A stretch of 64,000 nucleotides of DNA from Gilvimarinus gilvus (GCF_030518155.1 NZ_JAULRU010000617.1:186001-250000); one strand, 5' to 3'. Counted from the first letter of the stretch, positions 48,120 to 61,017 are shown. The notes: generated by a model not told the origin, from the sequence alone. A program made the numbers and translations.

Positions 48120-48759
48120 AATGCTTGTCTGCCACAAAGGGGTTGGATGCGCGCTCGGCACCAAAGGTTGACGTTGGGCCATGGCCGGGAACAAATTGAA
48201 TATGGTCACCCAGGGGCCACAATTTGCTGTGAATTGAGTCAATTAGCTGCTGCTGATTGCCTCGCGGAAAGTCTGTACGCCCGACCGAGCCCTTAAACAA
48301 TACATCTCCGACAAACGCAATAGCCGCATCCAGGTCAACAAACACAACATGTCCCGGAGTATGGCCAGGACAATGGAAAACTTGTAAGTGCCGGTTACCC
48401 AGGGTGACGACGTCGCCATCATTCAACCACACACTCGGCACTACAGGCTCGCAAGGCGCAAAGCCCATCATCGACGCCTGCTTGTCTAGCATATCCAACC
48501 AGAAGCTCTCAGCGCGGTGGGGACCTACAACAGGGGTGTCAAAAGCACGGGCAATCGGTGTAACGGCACCCACATGGTCCATATGACCATGGGTGAGTAA
48601 TACTTTGGTCAAGGTAAACTCAGAGCGTTGCACTCTGGCGATTAACTTTTCTGGCTCGCCACCGGGGTCGACCAGGGCCGCCTCGAGCGTTTCATCACAC
48701 CAGATAAAGCTACAGTTTTGTTGGTAGTGGGTAACCGGTATAATTTCGACGTGTAGCAC
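48112..48759 (-). CDS. Metallo-beta-lactamase-fold hydrolase (YcbL/GloB-like)
   Basis: A 215-residue protein. LTHGHMDHVGAV is the H-x-H-x-DH metal motif, HCPGHTPGHVVFVD the next His, IAFVGDVLFKGSVGRTDFP the bridging Asp, and FVPGHGPTSTFGAERASNPF the last His. This fits the short glyoxalase II-like branch (YcbL), which lacks the C-terminal helical substrate domain. It is divergent from psd and first in the MBL-YgjP-DUF2750 operon. Confidence 0.93.
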   Translation of the reverse strand: MLHVEIIPVTHYQQNCSFIWCDETLEAALVDPGGEPEKLIARVQRSEFTLTKVLLTHGHMDHVGAVTPIARAFDTPVVGPHRAESFWLDMLDKQASMMGFAPCEPVVPSVWLNDGDVVTLGNRHLQVFHCPGHTPGHVVFVDLDAAIAFVGDVLFKGSVGRTDFPRGNQQQLIDSIHSKLWPLGDHIQFVPGHGPTSTFGAERASNPFVADKHFG

Positions 48760-48869
48760 GTTGCCCCCGATGCATCATAGCTGATCGAGCATTCTACCAG
48801 CCTGAGGCTGGCACCCAAAGGCCATTCGATGACCACAGAGCGTCAACACCGGCCAACAACGAGAGTCAT

Positions 48870-49736
48870 ATGAAAGATAAATTATTTATTGTGTTGCAGT
48901 ATGTCATTCCCCAACACTTGCTGTCGCGTTTGGTTGGCTTACTGGCCGAATGCCAACTGGTTGGACTGAAAAACTTGCTGATCAAAGCATTTGCCAAGCG
49001 CTATCAAGTTGATATGAGTGAAGCGCTAATTGAAGACCTTACAGAGTATTCCACTTTTAATGCATTCTTTACCCGGGCTCTCAAACCTGCAGCTCGCCCT
49101 ATTGATGCCGCGCCTAACAGTATTGTCATGCCAGCCGATGGCAGCATTAGTCAGTTGGGCGATATCGATGACGGTAGAATATTTCAGGCCAAGGGGCAGC
49201 TATACAGTACAACCGAACTGCTTGGTGGCGATAATGCGCTCGCCGCAGAGTTTGCCCAAGGTGACTTTGCCACCATTTACCTGTCACCCAAAGATTATCA
49301 TCGGGTGCATATGCCGCTAGCGGGCAAACTGAGACTTATGAAAACGATCCCCGGCGACCTATTTTCGGTCAATGAAGTCACAGCAGAGAATGTGCCCCGG
49401 CTATTCGCGCGCAATGAGCGTGTGGTGTGTATTTTTGATACCAGCGCCGGCCCGATGGCGGTGATATTAGTTGGCGCTATGATTGTCGCGGGTATTGAAA
49501 CAGCTTGGGCGGGAACGCAGGCCCCCCTTAAACGCCGTATCAGTACCACTCATTACGGCGATGCAACACCAGCGCGCATTGAACTGGCAAAGGGAGAAGA
49601 AATGGGTAGATTCAAACTCGGGTCGACCGCCATTGTCCTGTTCGCAAAGGACCAAGCGCAATGGGAGCCCGATCTGACCGCAGGTGCAGCCACTAAGATG
49701 GGAGAAGTACTGGGCAGGCTGAGCCAACACTCATAG
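48870..49736 (+). CDS. psd: Phosphatidylserine decarboxylase proenzyme
   Basis: A 288-residue membrane-associated enzyme that makes phosphatidylethanolamine. The self-processing site is RFKLGSTAIVLF; cleavage between Gly251 and Ser252 creates the pyruvoyl group. FNAFFTRALKPAARPID, MPADGSISQLGD and YLSPKDYHRVHMP are family signatures. Length matches the bacterial short form. It converges with the HD-GYP gene. Confidence 0.97.
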   Translation: MKDKLFIVLQYVIPQHLLSRLVGLLAECQLVGLKNLLIKAFAKRYQVDMSEALIEDLTEYSTFNAFFTRALKPAARPIDAAPNSIVMPADGSISQLGDIDDGRIFQAKGQLYSTTELLGGDNALAAEFAQGDFATIYLSPKDYHRVHMPLAGKLRLMKTIPGDLFSVNEVTAENVPRLFARNERVVCIFDTSAGPMAVILVGAMIVAGIETAWAGTQAPLKRRISTTHYGDATPARIELAKGEEMGRFKLGSTAIVLFAKDQAQWEPDLTAGAATKMGEVLGRLSQHS

Positions 49737-49769
49737 CTCGTGACCCGCTTAACCAATACGCTGCGCTCT

Positions 49770-51149
49770 TTAGCTACTGGTTAGGCGTTTAATCAGTCCT
49801 TTAATACCTTTTTTAGCGCCGGCGGTTAAGTATTCATCGCGGATTTTTATGATGTCAACATCATAACTGCCGGGCTCCAAATCGCGTACGATTTCTATTT
49901 TTTGCAGCTCGGCCAGGGTCTTTTTGCCGGCATCGATAAGCGCTTGTTTGCGTCGATCGTCTTCAGACAAATCAAGTAATTTGGTTTTATCCAGGGGCTC
50001 TTTAATCGCGTCCAAAACAACCATTACTTTGGGCTTTAGGCGTCTCTCAAAGTTCTGTTCGACCACCACACCCACCTCACCGGTACTTAGCTCAACCAAT
50101 GTACCCGTTGGGTAAAGACCAATCGCGCGAATAAATTCAACCACCAAATCTTCCTGAAAGCTGGTATTTCGCTGCTCATAAAGTTGAGCAACGGCTTTTG
50201 AGGGCGCCGTGGGTACTGTTGCACCTCGAGGTGAAATGACCTTATCGTAATAGGTCACTATACCGGCAACCTTTCCCAGAAGGGGTATCTTGTCGCCTAC
50301 TAAATGTTTGGGAAATCCACTGCCGTCCAGTCGCTCACAGTGAGTGCGTACTACACTGATAACCTTAGGCTCTACACCTTCGGTTTCGCGCAAAATCTCC
50401 ACGCCCAACTCGACAAAAGCCTGGTATTCCTCCTGCTCTTCAGGGGACAGATCTGACTTTACCAGCAATCGTCGGGGCAATTTGGTCTTACCCACATCTT
50501 TGAGCAAAACCCCTAACGCCAACACGTCGAGCTCTTTTTTCGCCATGCCAATATGGCGACCAAATAAAATCGCCCACACCGATGCGCGCAAAGCATGCGA
50601 GTAAGTGTAATCATCGGCTTCTTTTACCCGCGTGAGCCACGTTAAGGCATCGGGGTTGCGAACCACACTGTCGACCATATCGCTGGCGAGCTTACGTGTT
50701 TCCGCAATTGGAATATTGTGAGCGTGCTCCGAATCGAACCCCTGAAGAATCTCTCCTACCGCCGTGTAAACCTTTTGGTGGAGTTGCTTGGCGCTTTTGA
50801 CTTCGCGATGCAATCCCTTAACCAGCGGATATTGATTGTGATTTACTTTGATGGGTTTTACCGGGATGGAGGGCGCAACGGGGGCACCGCCAAAAGAGCG
50901 ACTTTTAGGGCTTGGGCGCGACGAGTCAGGGACAATGTTTTTTAGATTAGCGGCCACGGGCGCGCGCCCCTTGACCACGTCGACATATACATGGCTGCAC
51001 AGGCCCTTAAGCTTTTTAAGCTCTTCCATGTCTCGTATATAAAAGCCTTGCAAAGGAAATGGGCTTTGCGTCCACGGCCGATCCAGGCCGGAGACAAACA
51101 TCCCTATTGTCAGTTCATTGACATTGAGCTTTAACTGCTTAATACCCAC
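49770..51149 (-). CDS. DUF3391 / degenerate HD-GYP domain protein
   Basis: From GTG 51149 (AAAGGGG upstream) the protein has 459 residues; a GTG at 51185 is also possible. An N-terminal DUF3391 domain (LTIGMFVSGLDRPW) precedes an HD-GYP domain. The first His is kept (YSHALRASVW), but HD reads KD (LLKDVGK), the H-x-E...G helix His is missing (YQAFVELGVEIL), one of the two His before ERLDGSGFP is Cys, and GYP is GFP. Several metal ligands of a c-di-GMP phosphodiesterase are thus lost. It may be a c-di-GMP receptor or inactive. Family call sure; activity doubtful. Confidence 0.85.
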   Translation of the reverse strand: MGIKQLKLNVNELTIGMFVSGLDRPWTQSPFPLQGFYIRDMEELKKLKGLCSHVYVDVVKGRAPVAANLKNIVPDSSRPSPKSRSFGGAPVAPSIPVKPIKVNHNQYPLVKGLHREVKSAKQLHQKVYTAVGEILQGFDSEHAHNIPIAETRKLASDMVDSVVRNPDALTWLTRVKEADDYTYSHALRASVWAILFGRHIGMAKKELDVLALGVLLKDVGKTKLPRRLLVKSDLSPEEQEEYQAFVELGVEILRETEGVEPKVISVVRTHCERLDGSGFPKHLVGDKIPLLGKVAGIVTYYDKVISPRGATVPTAPSKAVAQLYEQRNTSFQEDLVVEFIRAIGLYPTGTLVELSTGEVGVVVEQNFERRLKPKVMVVLDAIKEPLDKTKLLDLSEDDRRKQALIDAGKKTLAELQKIEIVRDLEPGSYDVDIIKIRDEYLTAGAKKGIKGLIKRLTSS

Positions 51150-51258
51150 AAACGTCCCCTTTAGCGTTTCCTGAAATGTCGCCACCTTGGCATTGAAGGC
51201 AATACGAAGCTAAGGGCAGTTTAATCAATATTCTATCGCTACGCTAGATAGAGCATAA

Positions 51259-52323
51259 TCAAGTATGGTAAGGACCCGAATATTCGTGCACGGCCCGAAT
51301 AAAGGCACCGGCATGCTCAGGATCAACCTCTGGGGTAATGCCATGTCCTAAATTGAATACATGCCCGGAACCTGCACCGAAGGATTGCAAAATACGGCTA
51401 ACTTCTTCGCGTATACGCTGAGGTGAGGCGTAGAGTATTGTCGGATCCATATTGCCCTGCAGCGCTACTCGCTCGCCTACTCGCGCACGGGCCTGCCCGA
51501 TATCGGTCGTCCAGTCCAAACCTAATCCGTCTGCCCCGGTATCCGCCAACAACTCCAGCCACTGCCCTCCGCCTTTGGTAAACAGTATGACAGGCACCTT
51601 TCGGCCTTCACGCTCGCGAATTAGACCGTCAATAATCTTTTGCATGTAACTGAGCGAAAACTCCTGATAGGCTGAGTGGGAGAGTGCCCCTCCCCAGGTA
51701 TCAAAAATTTGTACCGCCTGGGCACCGGCTTCAATTTGTGCATTTAGATACACAATGACTGATTCGGCCAAAGTGTTTAGAAGCTGATGCATAAGCTCTG
51801 GCGTGTTATAGAGCATCTGCTTGGCGCGACGAAAATCTCGGCTGGAGCCGCCCTCTATCATATAGGTGGCCAACGTCCAGGGACTACCGGAGAAACCAAT
51901 CAAAGGAACCCGTCCGTTTAGCTCACGGCGAATCAAGCTGACAGCATCCACGACGTAGGGTAAATCTTTATGGGGGTCGATAACCTGAAGGGCCTGAATG
52001 TCTGATTCTGTACGCACAGGCTTTCTAAACTTTGGGCCTTCACCGGTCTCAAAGTACAAGCCTAAGCCCATTGCGTCGGGGATGGTCAGAATATCGGAAA
52101 ACAAAATGGCTGCATCCAAAGGGTAGCGCTCGAGCGGCTGCAAGGTCACCTCACAAGCCATCTCCGGGTTGCCACATAAGCCCATGAAGTCTCCAGCCTT
52201 GGCTCTGGATGCGCGATATTCAGGTAGATAGCGTCCAGCCTGACGCATCATCCAAACGGGCGTTACATCTACAGGCTGACGCGATAGGGCACGAAGAAAA
52301 CGGTCGTTCTTTAACTCACTCAT
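51259..52323 (-). CDS. hemE: Uroporphyrinogen decarboxylase
   Basis: A 354-residue haem-synthesis enzyme that removes four carboxyl groups from uroporphyrinogen [20 protein letters not shown] is the N-terminal signature, [17 protein letters not shown] and [13 protein letters not shown] are the other two. [17 protein letters not shown] closes the barrel. It follows gltD in the order known from Pseudomonas, with a strong terminator between them, so it has its own promoter. Confidence 0.98.
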   Translation of the reverse strand: MSELKNDRFLRALSRQPVDVTPVWMMRQAGRYLPEYRASRAKAGDFMGLCGNPEMACEVTLQPLERYPLDAAILFSDILTIPDAMGLGLYFETGEGPKFRKPVRTESDIQALQVIDPHKDLPYVVDAVSLIRRELNGRVPLIGFSGSPWTLATYMIEGGSSRDFRRAKQMLYNTPELMHQLLNTLAESVIVYLNAQIEAGAQAVQIFDTWGGALSHSAYQEFSLSYMQKIIDGLIREREGRKVPVILFTKGGGQWLELLADTGADGLGLDWTTDIGQARARVGERVALQGNMDPTILYASPQRIREEVSRILQSFGAGSGHVFNLGHGITPEVDPEHAGAFIRAVHEYSGPYHT

Positions 52324-52389
52324 AACTTCAATTCTGCGGTCTTCATTTCAATAAGGTGGGCACATCACACAGTGGATAAACCATTTGGC

Positions 52390-52416
52390 AAAAAAAAGCC
52401 GGTCTTAAGACCGGCC
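52390..52416 (-). terminator. Rho-independent terminator of gltBD
   Basis: On the minus strand, GCCGGTCT pairs with AGACCGGC around a two-base loop and is followed by eight T. It lies just after the gltD stop (52422) and before hemE. Confidence 0.92.
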
Positions 52417-52421
52417 TTCGA

Positions 52422-53843
<1,422 letters not shown>

Positions 53844-53873
53844 TTATGCCTCTAAACTGTTCAACCTAAAGAA

Positions 53874-56800
53874 TTATTCGCCGTGTGTTTTAAAACTTTC
53901 TAACAAGCTTTTAAAACTGGCTGCTTTAGGTTTGACTAACCAGAACTTACCCACATAATCATCAAACTTAGCCAGCAGCTCGGCACCCCAAGTGCTGTCG
54001 GTTTCACGAGTAAACTCTTCAATTATGCCGCGCAAGTGATTGCGGTGCGCTTCCAAAGATTCGGTATCAACACGATGAATCTCTACCAGCTCATGGTTGT
54101 AACGATCAACAAAGTTATTGTTCTCGTCGAGCACGTAAGCGAAACCACCGGTCATGCCTGCACCGAAGTTAACACCGGTATCACCAAGCACCGTGACCAC
54201 ACCACCTGTCATGTATTCACAGCAGTGATCACCTGCACCTTCCACCACAACGTGTGCGCCAGAGTTGCGCACGCCGCAGCGTTCACCGGCCGTACCCGAG
54301 GCGAACAGCTTACCGCCGGTAGCACCATACAGGCAGGTGTTACCGATGATGCTGGTTTTGTTGGATGCAAACTCAGAGCCCTTCGGTGGTCGAATAACAA
54401 TTTTACCGCCGGCCATACCTTTGCCGACATAGTCATTGGCATCGCCTTCAAGGTACATATCCAAACCACCAGCGTTCCATACGCCGAAGCTCTGGCCGGC
54501 AATCCCGGTCAGGTTCAGCTTAATAGGCTTCTCGGCCATACCCTGATTGCCGTAGCGCTTGGCTATTTCACCGCTGATGCGCGCACCAATGGAGCGATCG
54601 CAGTTGGTAATATGAAAAGAAAATTCACCACCAGATTTCGCTTCGATGGTTGGCAACAGCTCGCGCACCATAGCTTCTGCCATTTCGCCTTTGTCGAAAG
54701 GCACATTGCGCTCAACACCACAAAGCTGCGGCTTAGTCGCCAAGAAGTCGTCGGTATGAACCACTGGGCTCAAATCCAACTGCTTTTGCTTGTTGGTAAC
54801 GCCTTCGGTCAGCTCCAGTAGATCCACCCGGCCGACCAGCTCCGCCAGCGAGCGAACCCCAAGATCTGCCATCAGCAGACGCGCTTCCTCAGCCACAAAG
54901 CGGAAGAAGTTTTTTGCCATTTCAACCGTGCCGATATAGTGATCGCGGCGCAATTTGTCGTTCTGGGTAGCAACACCAGTCGCGCAGTTGTTCAGGTGGC
55001 ATATACGCAGGTACTTACAGCCCAGCGCCACCATTGGGGCGGTACCAAAGCCGAAGCTCTCGGCACCCAACATGGCAGCCTTAATAACGTCTAAGCCGGT
55101 TTTCAAGCCGCCGTCTGTTTGCACCCGCACCTTATCGCGCAGGTCATTGGCACGCAGGGTCTGATGGGTTTCCGACAGGCCTAACTCCCAAGGCGAACCC
55201 GCGTAACGAATCGAGGTTAACGGACTGGCCGCTGTACCACCGTCGTAACCGGAAATTGTGATCAAATCAGCGTACGCTTTCGCTACACCCGCGGCGATGG
55301 TGCCCACGCCCGGACGAGAGACCAGTTTCACAGACACCAGTGCATCCGGGTTCACTTGCTTGAGATCGTAAATCAGCTGCGCCAGATCCTCGATCGAATA
55401 AATATCGTGGTGTGGCGGCGGTGAAATCAGGGTTACACCGGGCACTGAATAGCGCAGACGCGCGATTAGATCATTCACCTTACCGCCGGGCAGCTGTCCA
55501 CCCTCACCAGGCTTGGCGCCCTGAGCAACTTTAATCTGCAAAACTTCTGCGTTCACTAAGTAATGCGGCGTTACACCAAAACGGCCCGAAGCAATCTGTT
55601 TGATTTTCGACACTTTAGGGGAGTTAAAGCGAACAGGGTCTTCACCACCTTCACCACTGTTAGAGCGGCCGCCTAGGCTATTCATAGCCTCAGCTAAGGC
55701 TTCGTGAGCCTCCGGCGACAGTGCACCCAAAGACATACCGGCAGAGTCAAAGCGCTGAATAATTTTTTCTATCGGCTCAACTTCATCCAACGCAATAGGT
55801 TCATTGACACCGCCGCGCACTTTTATCAAATCGCGCAGTGTGGCAACCGGACGATCGTTCACCAGATCCGAGTATTTTTGCCAGTGCTTCCAATCACCCG
55901 ACTGAACCGCAACCTGCAGCGCTTGCACCACATCGGGGTTAAAGGCGTGATATTCCTGACCGTGAACGTATTTGAGTAAACCACCCTGAATGATTGGCTT
56001 GCGATCCAGCCAGGCAGTTTTTGCCAACGCTTTTTGGTCGGCCTCTAAATCTTCGAACCGGGCACCCTTAATGCGTGATGCAGTGCCGGTAAAGCACATA
56101 TCAACTACATCTTCTGCCAAGCCAATCGCTTCAAATAATTGGGCTCCGCGGTAAGAGGTAATGGTGCTGATACCCATTTTAGACAGAATCTTTAACAGCC
56201 CCTTATCGAGACCTTTGCGATAATTCTTGTAGGCGTGATCCACATCGGTGAGCAACTCGCCCTTGTTGATCAAGTCATTCATCACATAGTAACTGAGGTA
56301 TGGGTACACCGCGGTAGCGCCGTAACCAATCAAAGTCGCCACCTGATGCGAATCACGTGCAGTGCCGGTCTCTATAACGATATTGGCATCGCAGCGCAGC
56401 CCTTCCTGTGTCAGGTAGTGGTGTACCGCACCGGTTGCCAGCAGGGCATGAATTGGCACCTGGCCCTTGGACAGCCCCATATCACTCAATATAACGATGA
56501 CCACACCGCTTCGCACAGCCTCAGCCACCTCACTACGCAGCGATTCAATGGCCTGTTGCAGATGAGTAACGTCCGGATCGTATGCCAGCGTAAACGTCTG
56601 TGCCCGGTAGTCGTCACGACCTAAGTTTTTCAGCGCGCGGAATTTGGACGGCGACAAGACCGGAGAGGTCAGAATCACCCGGTTGGCATGCTCTTCCGTT
56701 TCCTCATAAACCGATAGCTCACGACCTATACAGGTTTCCAGCGACATGACGATCGCTTCGCGCAACGGGTCGATCGGAGGATTAGTTACCTGCGCAAATT

Positions 56801-58328
56801 GCTGACGGAAGTAATCGTACAGCTGACGTTGCTTACTGCTGAGCACAGCCATAGGGGTGTCATCCCCCATCGATCCTACGGCCTCCTGACCACCTTCAGC
56901 TAGCGGGCGCAACACTTGATCGCGCTCCTCAAAGGTGACCTGATATTGCTTCATATAGGCTTTCATGACATCGGCGGCCAGGCCATTTTCTGCCACATCA
57001 GACTCAAGCGTGGACTCTATACGAACCGCATTGTCTTTCAGCCACTGCTTGTAAGGCTTACCCTGCTTGAGTTGTTCATCGATATCTTTGGTGTGATACA
57101 AATTTCCGGTCTGAGTGTCTACCGATAGTATCTGACCTGGCCCCAAACGACCTTTAGCCACCACATCTTCGGGTTTGTAGTCGTATACGCCTACTTCTGA
57201 GGCAACCGTAATCAAGTCATCCTTGGTGATAACCCAGCGCGACGGGCGCAGGCCATTGCGATCCAGAGTACATACGGCATAACGGCCATCGGTAATCACC
57301 AAACCGGCAGGGCCATCCCAGGGCTCGACGTGCATTGAGTTGTATTCATAGAAGGCGCGCAGGTCAGAATCCATATGCTCGACATTCTGCCACGCAGGCG
57401 GCACCAGCATACGAATTGCCCGGTGTAGCTCCATGCCACCGATCAGCAGCACTTCAAGCATATTGTCTAAGCTGGATGAATCGGAGCCAGTGCGATTCAC
57501 CAAAGGTGCCACTTCGGAGATTTTTGGCAGCAGCGGCGTAGAGAACTTATCGGTACGCGCCACAGACCAATTGCGGTTACCCATGACCGTATTAATCTCA
57601 CCATTGTGCGCCAACATACGGAACGGCTGAGCCAGCGGCCACTTGGGTGAGGTATTGGTGGAGAAACGCTGGTGGAATACACAGATTGCTGTTTCCAGAC
57701 GCTCGTCGGCCAGATCGGTAAAGAACTGGGGCAAATCCACCGGCATCATCAAGCCTTTATAAGACAAAATGCCGGTGCTTAGGCTGGCAATATAAAATGA
57801 CGGATCGTCTTTGAGCGCCAACTCAGCGCGGCGACGGGCCATCAGCAGCTTGGCACCGAACTCTTCTTTCGGGATGTCGTCCGCAGCATTAATAAAGATG
57901 TGGTTAAACAGCGGCAGCGATTCAAGCGCCATTGGCCCCAAACAGCTGGAGTCCACCGGGACTTCACGCCACCCGGCCACCTCAAGTCCCTCGCCCTGCA
58001 ACGCCTCTTCCAGCGCTTTGCGTGCCGCTTCGGCCTGCTCAACACTGCGGCTTAGCATGACAGAACCTACACCGTAGAGCTCATTGAGGGGGTTGCAGCC
58101 AGCCTCTTGCGCAACCGCGCGCAAGAAAGAATCGGGCTTTTGCAGCAGTAGACCACAGCCGTCACCGGTTTTGCCATCTGCCGCAATGCCGCCGCGATGG
58201 GTCATGCAGGTCAATGATTCGATAGCAGTTTCGAGTAAGCGGTGGCTGGTTTTACCTTTTAAATGGGCAATCAACCCAAAGCCACAATTGTCTTTGAACT
58301 CGTCCAAACTGTACAGACCAGTGGTCAT
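53874..58328 (-). CDS. gltB: Glutamate synthase large subunit
   Basis: A 1484-residue enzyme that joins glutamine and 2-oxoglutarate to two glutamates. The N-terminal glutaminase nucleophile is Cys15 ([15 protein letters not shown]), exposed after a 14-residue propeptide is cut. The FMN domain and the 3Fe-4S site [12 protein letters not shown] lie in the second half; a beta-helix ([10 protein letters not shown] before it, [20 protein letters not shown] within it) closes the protein. It is full length. A terminator-like hairpin lies in its leader at 58400-58425. Confidence 0.98.
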   Translation of the reverse strand: MTTGLYSLDEFKDNCGFGLIAHLKGKTSHRLLETAIESLTCMTHRGGIAADGKTGDGCGLLLQKPDSFLRAVAQEAGCNPLNELYGVGSVMLSRSVEQAEAARKALEEALQGEGLEVAGWREVPVDSSCLGPMALESLPLFNHIFINAADDIPKEEFGAKLLMARRRAELALKDDPSFYIASLSTGILSYKGLMMPVDLPQFFTDLADERLETAICVFHQRFSTNTSPKWPLAQPFRMLAHNGEINTVMGNRNWSVARTDKFSTPLLPKISEVAPLVNRTGSDSSSLDNMLEVLLIGGMELHRAIRMLVPPAWQNVEHMDSDLRAFYEYNSMHVEPWDGPAGLVITDGRYAVCTLDRNGLRPSRWVITKDDLITVASEVGVYDYKPEDVVAKGRLGPGQILSVDTQTGNLYHTKDIDEQLKQGKPYKQWLKDNAVRIESTLESDVAENGLAADVMKAYMKQYQVTFEERDQVLRPLAEGGQEAVGSMGDDTPMAVLSSKQRQLYDYFRQQFAQVTNPPIDPLREAIVMSLETCIGRELSVYEETEEHANRVILTSPVLSPSKFRALKNLGRDDYRAQTFTLAYDPDVTHLQQAIESLRSEVAEAVRSGVVIVILSDMGLSKGQVPIHALLATGAVHHYLTQEGLRCDANIVIETGTARDSHQVATLIGYGATAVYPYLSYYVMNDLINKGELLTDVDHAYKNYRKGLDKGLLKILSKMGISTITSYRGAQLFEAIGLAEDVVDMCFTGTASRIKGARFEDLEADQKALAKTAWLDRKPIIQGGLLKYVHGQEYHAFNPDVVQALQVAVQSGDWKHWQKYSDLVNDRPVATLRDLIKVRGGVNEPIALDEVEPIEKIIQRFDSAGMSLGALSPEAHEALAEAMNSLGGRSNSGEGGEDPVRFNSPKVSKIKQIASGRFGVTPHYLVNAEVLQIKVAQGAKPGEGGQLPGGKVNDLIARLRYSVPGVTLISPPPHHDIYSIEDLAQLIYDLKQVNPDALVSVKLVSRPGVGTIAAGVAKAYADLITISGYDGGTAASPLTSIRYAGSPWELGLSETHQTLRANDLRDKVRVQTDGGLKTGLDVIKAAMLGAESFGFGTAPMVALGCKYLRICHLNNCATGVATQNDKLRRDHYIGTVEMAKNFFRFVAEEARLLMADLGVRSLAELVGRVDLLELTEGVTNKQKQLDLSPVVHTDDFLATKPQLCGVERNVPFDKGEMAEAMVRELLPTIEAKSGGEFSFHITNCDRSIGARISGEIAKRYGNQGMAEKPIKLNLTGIAGQSFGVWNAGGLDMYLEGDANDYVGKGMAGGKIVIRPPKGSEFASNKTSIIGNTCLYGATGGKLFASGTAGERCGVRNSGAHVVVEGAGDHCCEYMTGGVVTVLGDTGVNFGAGMTGGFAYVLDENNNFVDRYNHELVEIHRVDTESLEAHRNHLRGIIEEFTRETDSTWGAELLAKFDDYVGKFWLVKPKAASFKSLLESFKTHGE

Positions 58329-58399
58329 ACGCTGTCTCTCAATTAATACTGTTTAAACTCGCACCGTCGCATAAATCAGCCCATTGCAGTGCGCCAGAC

Positions 58400-58425
58400 A
58401 AAAAAGCCCCTGAACTAGAGGGGCT
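58400..58425 (-). terminator. Terminator-like hairpin in the gltB leader
   Basis: On the minus strand, AGCCCCT pairs with AGGGGCT around a seven-base loop and is followed by six T, 72 bases before the gltB ATG. With no minus-strand gene for 2 kb upstream, it could be an attenuator of gltBD or the end of an unannotated small RNA. No other gene was recognised in 58329-58868. Confidence 0.75.
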
Positions 58426-58868
58426 ATACAAATGGGCGCAGAATATTACCCGCTGGAGCCATTTTAGGCAAGCGGGCGAGCAAAATGCCGGCCATTCACG
58501 ACCGTACAGATTTTGTTAGATTTGAGGTGCCAGAACTGTTGTTTCGAGATTAGGGGCAACCGCTCAAAATTGCAACACACAATCGCCAAATTGGCGCCGC
58601 CGGTACTGAGAAACTACAATAACACCTACCAACAAGAGCCTGAAATTAAAAGAATTTGTAAAAATGTGTCACTAATCGACATTTTAATCCAATCAGGCCT
58701 TTATCCCGCTCGAAAATTGCGCTAGTTTAAGCAATTGGAGCGGTGTTTCGAGTATTTTGTGCTCGTAAACCCAGAATTCACACCGAAGATAAGCACAGTC
58801 AAACTCAAAGGCATATAGAATTCGGTGGCCAGGAAATAAGACAATACCGATAACTTCAGGACATAGAC

Positions 58869-60878
58869 ATGCGGATACAGACATTCGGGTCACGAGCATC
58901 GACACTCACCAGCATCTTAATACTGACCGCAGGTCTCGCGGCCTGTGGCGGCGGTAGCAGCGGCACTGCGCTTGACGGCATCAATGGCGGTGGTGGAAGC
59001 AGCAGCAGTGCTGGTGGAGATGCCGGCAATGATCTTGCGCAAATTGGCGCAGGTAACGGTACCGACTTTCGCGCCGGCGAGATAAACGTTGGCATCGGCG
59101 AATCTGCACTTTCCGCGGGCGGCAACACGTTGCTTAGCGTAAATGTGGTCAACAACGGCAGCCTAATCACCGACAGCGTGCAGGTTACCTTTACATCACC
59201 CTGCTTTGCCAACGAGGAGTCCCTGTTTGAGCCGCGCGGTGGATTAACCTGCGATGCGGACTGCCCCACCAACGTTGTTAACACCAGTAACGGACAAGCT
59301 TCTATCCGCTACATCGCTAATGGCTGTGTAGGCTCAGACAGCATTCAGGCGACAACCAGCTACGGAGGTAGCGTAATTTCCGCTTCTGCTACCATCGAAG
59401 TAGAAGCCGACACGGTGAGCAGCCTTAGCTACATTGATGCCGATCCACAATTTATTTCACTGAAAGGCACGGGCGGAGACGAATCCACCTCTATTCGCTT
59501 TCGTGTTAAGGGCAGTACCGGTGCCCCCATGAAAGACGTCAATGTTAGTTTTGAACTTAATACTACCGCCGGCGGCCTGAAACTCGTTAACGACAGCGCC
59601 ATCAGTGATAACGACGGCTACGTCAGCACAACCGTGCAATCTGGCACAGTGCCAACAAGCGTTCGAATCACCGCCACAACCGATGGTGGAATATCAACTC
59701 AGTCGAGTGAAGTAGTAGTTTCAACAGGCCTCCCCGACCAGAACAGCATGAGCATTGCGGCGTCTGATATTGCTCCTAACTCGTGGAACTTTAATGGTGT
59801 TACTTCGGAGATTACCGTCAACGTAGCAGACGCCTTTAATAACCCCGCCCCAGACGGTACCCCGGTATATTTCACCACAAGCGGCGGCGCGATTAGCTCG
59901 GCCTGCTTAGTTTCAACCAGCCTTGATGATGACGCTTCGGGCCGCTGCAGTGTAACCTGGCAGAGTCAAAACCCTCGACCCGAGTTTGATCAAAACTTCA
60001 CCATCGACGAGCAGAATTTAACTTTAATATGCCCTGATGGCAATCGGGCCGGCACCAATGGTTCGGAGTGCCGGGACGGAAGACTTAAAATTGTCGCCAC
60101 AACCATAGGTAATGAGTCTTTTATAGACAGTAACGGCAATGGCCTCTACGATCCGGAAGTAGATGTGTTTTACAACGAGGACAGCCAGGAGGGCGACCCT
60201 GCGGCCCGCCGACAGAATTGTCTAAATAACGTCCCCACGTCAGGCTCTGCCTCGCACCAAACGTCGCAGAACTCCGACGCCTACGGTTGCGACGACCTAG
60301 GAGATCCCTACATAGATAGAAACTTCAACGGCCGGTACGATGCCCAAGAAGAAATAGCAACAATCAATGAAGAGGTCGATCAGGAATATAACTACGGCAA
60401 TGAAATTTACAATGGCGTATTGTGTCGCGCCGAAGATGAGACAGCGGGCTTGTGCAGTCGCGCGCCTATATTGGTCCGCGATGACATGCTTCTGGTCATG
60501 TCGTGCAACAGCACCTTGCGCACCAGCGACGGCCGGCTTCCCGGGCAACCCACTCAGGCTGTTGATGTGCCATTGGGAGGCGTGGTCTCAATCGCAATGC
60601 TGCTAGCCGACTGCAATGGCAATGGCATCCCTGGCGGTACGGAGCTTTCATTGGATTTCACCGGTGCAGGTATTGATTCAGCCGAAGTTTACCCCAACGG
60701 GGGCGTGGCCAAATCGCAAGAACCTGGAATTATGCAGGTTGTATTTGTTGGAGGCACAACCGAGCTACCAAGTGGCCTGGCTGCTATCAACATAGAAATT
60801 CCGGGCCCCTTTGGCGGCAGCGTTATTGAAACGGTTTTCATCTCCGTCACTAGCTCGAGCGTTATTGAAGAAGACTAA
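58869..60878 (+). CDS. Ig-like-domain lipoprotein with EF-hand-like loops
   Basis: A 669-residue protein with a lipoprotein signal (ILILTAGLAACGGGSSG, lipobox LAAC) and a low-complexity Gly/Ser linker. Residues about 80-360 hold Big-1/invasin-like Ig domains (ISLKGTGGDESTSIRFRVKG, GYVSTTVQSGTVPTSVRI). Near residues 420-500 two calcium-loop patterns occur (DSNGNGLYDPEVD; DRNFNGRYDAQEE), as in dockerin or EF-hand loops. It probably sits on the outer membrane and may bind or support surface structures; the function is unknown. Confidence 0.75.
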   Translation: MRIQTFGSRASTLTSILILTAGLAACGGGSSGTALDGINGGGGSSSSAGGDAGNDLAQIGAGNGTDFRAGEINVGIGESALSAGGNTLLSVNVVNNGSLITDSVQVTFTSPCFANEESLFEPRGGLTCDADCPTNVVNTSNGQASIRYIANGCVGSDSIQATTSYGGSVISASATIEVEADTVSSLSYIDADPQFISLKGTGGDESTSIRFRVKGSTGAPMKDVNVSFELNTTAGGLKLVNDSAISDNDGYVSTTVQSGTVPTSVRITATTDGGISTQSSEVVVSTGLPDQNSMSIAASDIAPNSWNFNGVTSEITVNVADAFNNPAPDGTPVYFTTSGGAISSACLVSTSLDDDASGRCSVTWQSQNPRPEFDQNFTIDEQNLTLICPDGNRAGTNGSECRDGRLKIVATTIGNESFIDSNGNGLYDPEVDVFYNEDSQEGDPAARRQNCLNNVPTSGSASHQTSQNSDAYGCDDLGDPYIDRNFNGRYDAQEEIATINEEVDQEYNYGNEIYNGVLCRAEDETAGLCSRAPILVRDDMLLVMSCNSTLRTSDGRLPGQPTQAVDVPLGGVVSIAMLLADCNGNGIPGGTELSLDFTGAGIDSAEVYPNGGVAKSQEPGIMQVVFVGGTTELPSGLAAINIEIPGPFGGSVIETVFISVTSSSVIEED

Positions 60879-60897
60879 ACGGCTATTCCCTGCCCAG

Positions 60898-60935
60898 AGC
60901 AAAGCCCCTTATCGACAACGACAAGGGGCTTTGCT
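60898..60935 (+). terminator. Perfect 13-bp hairpin after the lipoprotein gene
   Basis: AGCAAAGCCCCTT pairs with AAGGGGCTTTGCT around a 12-base loop. A T tract is lacking on either side, so it may act as a terminator or as RNA end protection for the convergent genes. Confidence 0.6.
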
Positions 60936-61017
60936 GATTGCGCTAGAGACCTGTGTATTTTACCTTTTTGCTGTCACCTAACAATCTTTCAGCTTTAGCA
61001 GAAAACCCATAGCAAAC

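Noticed and set aside
54036-54821. 261-residue open frame antisense to gltB
   Set aside because: It is a shadow of the gltB coding frame with no ribosome site and no recognisable domains.
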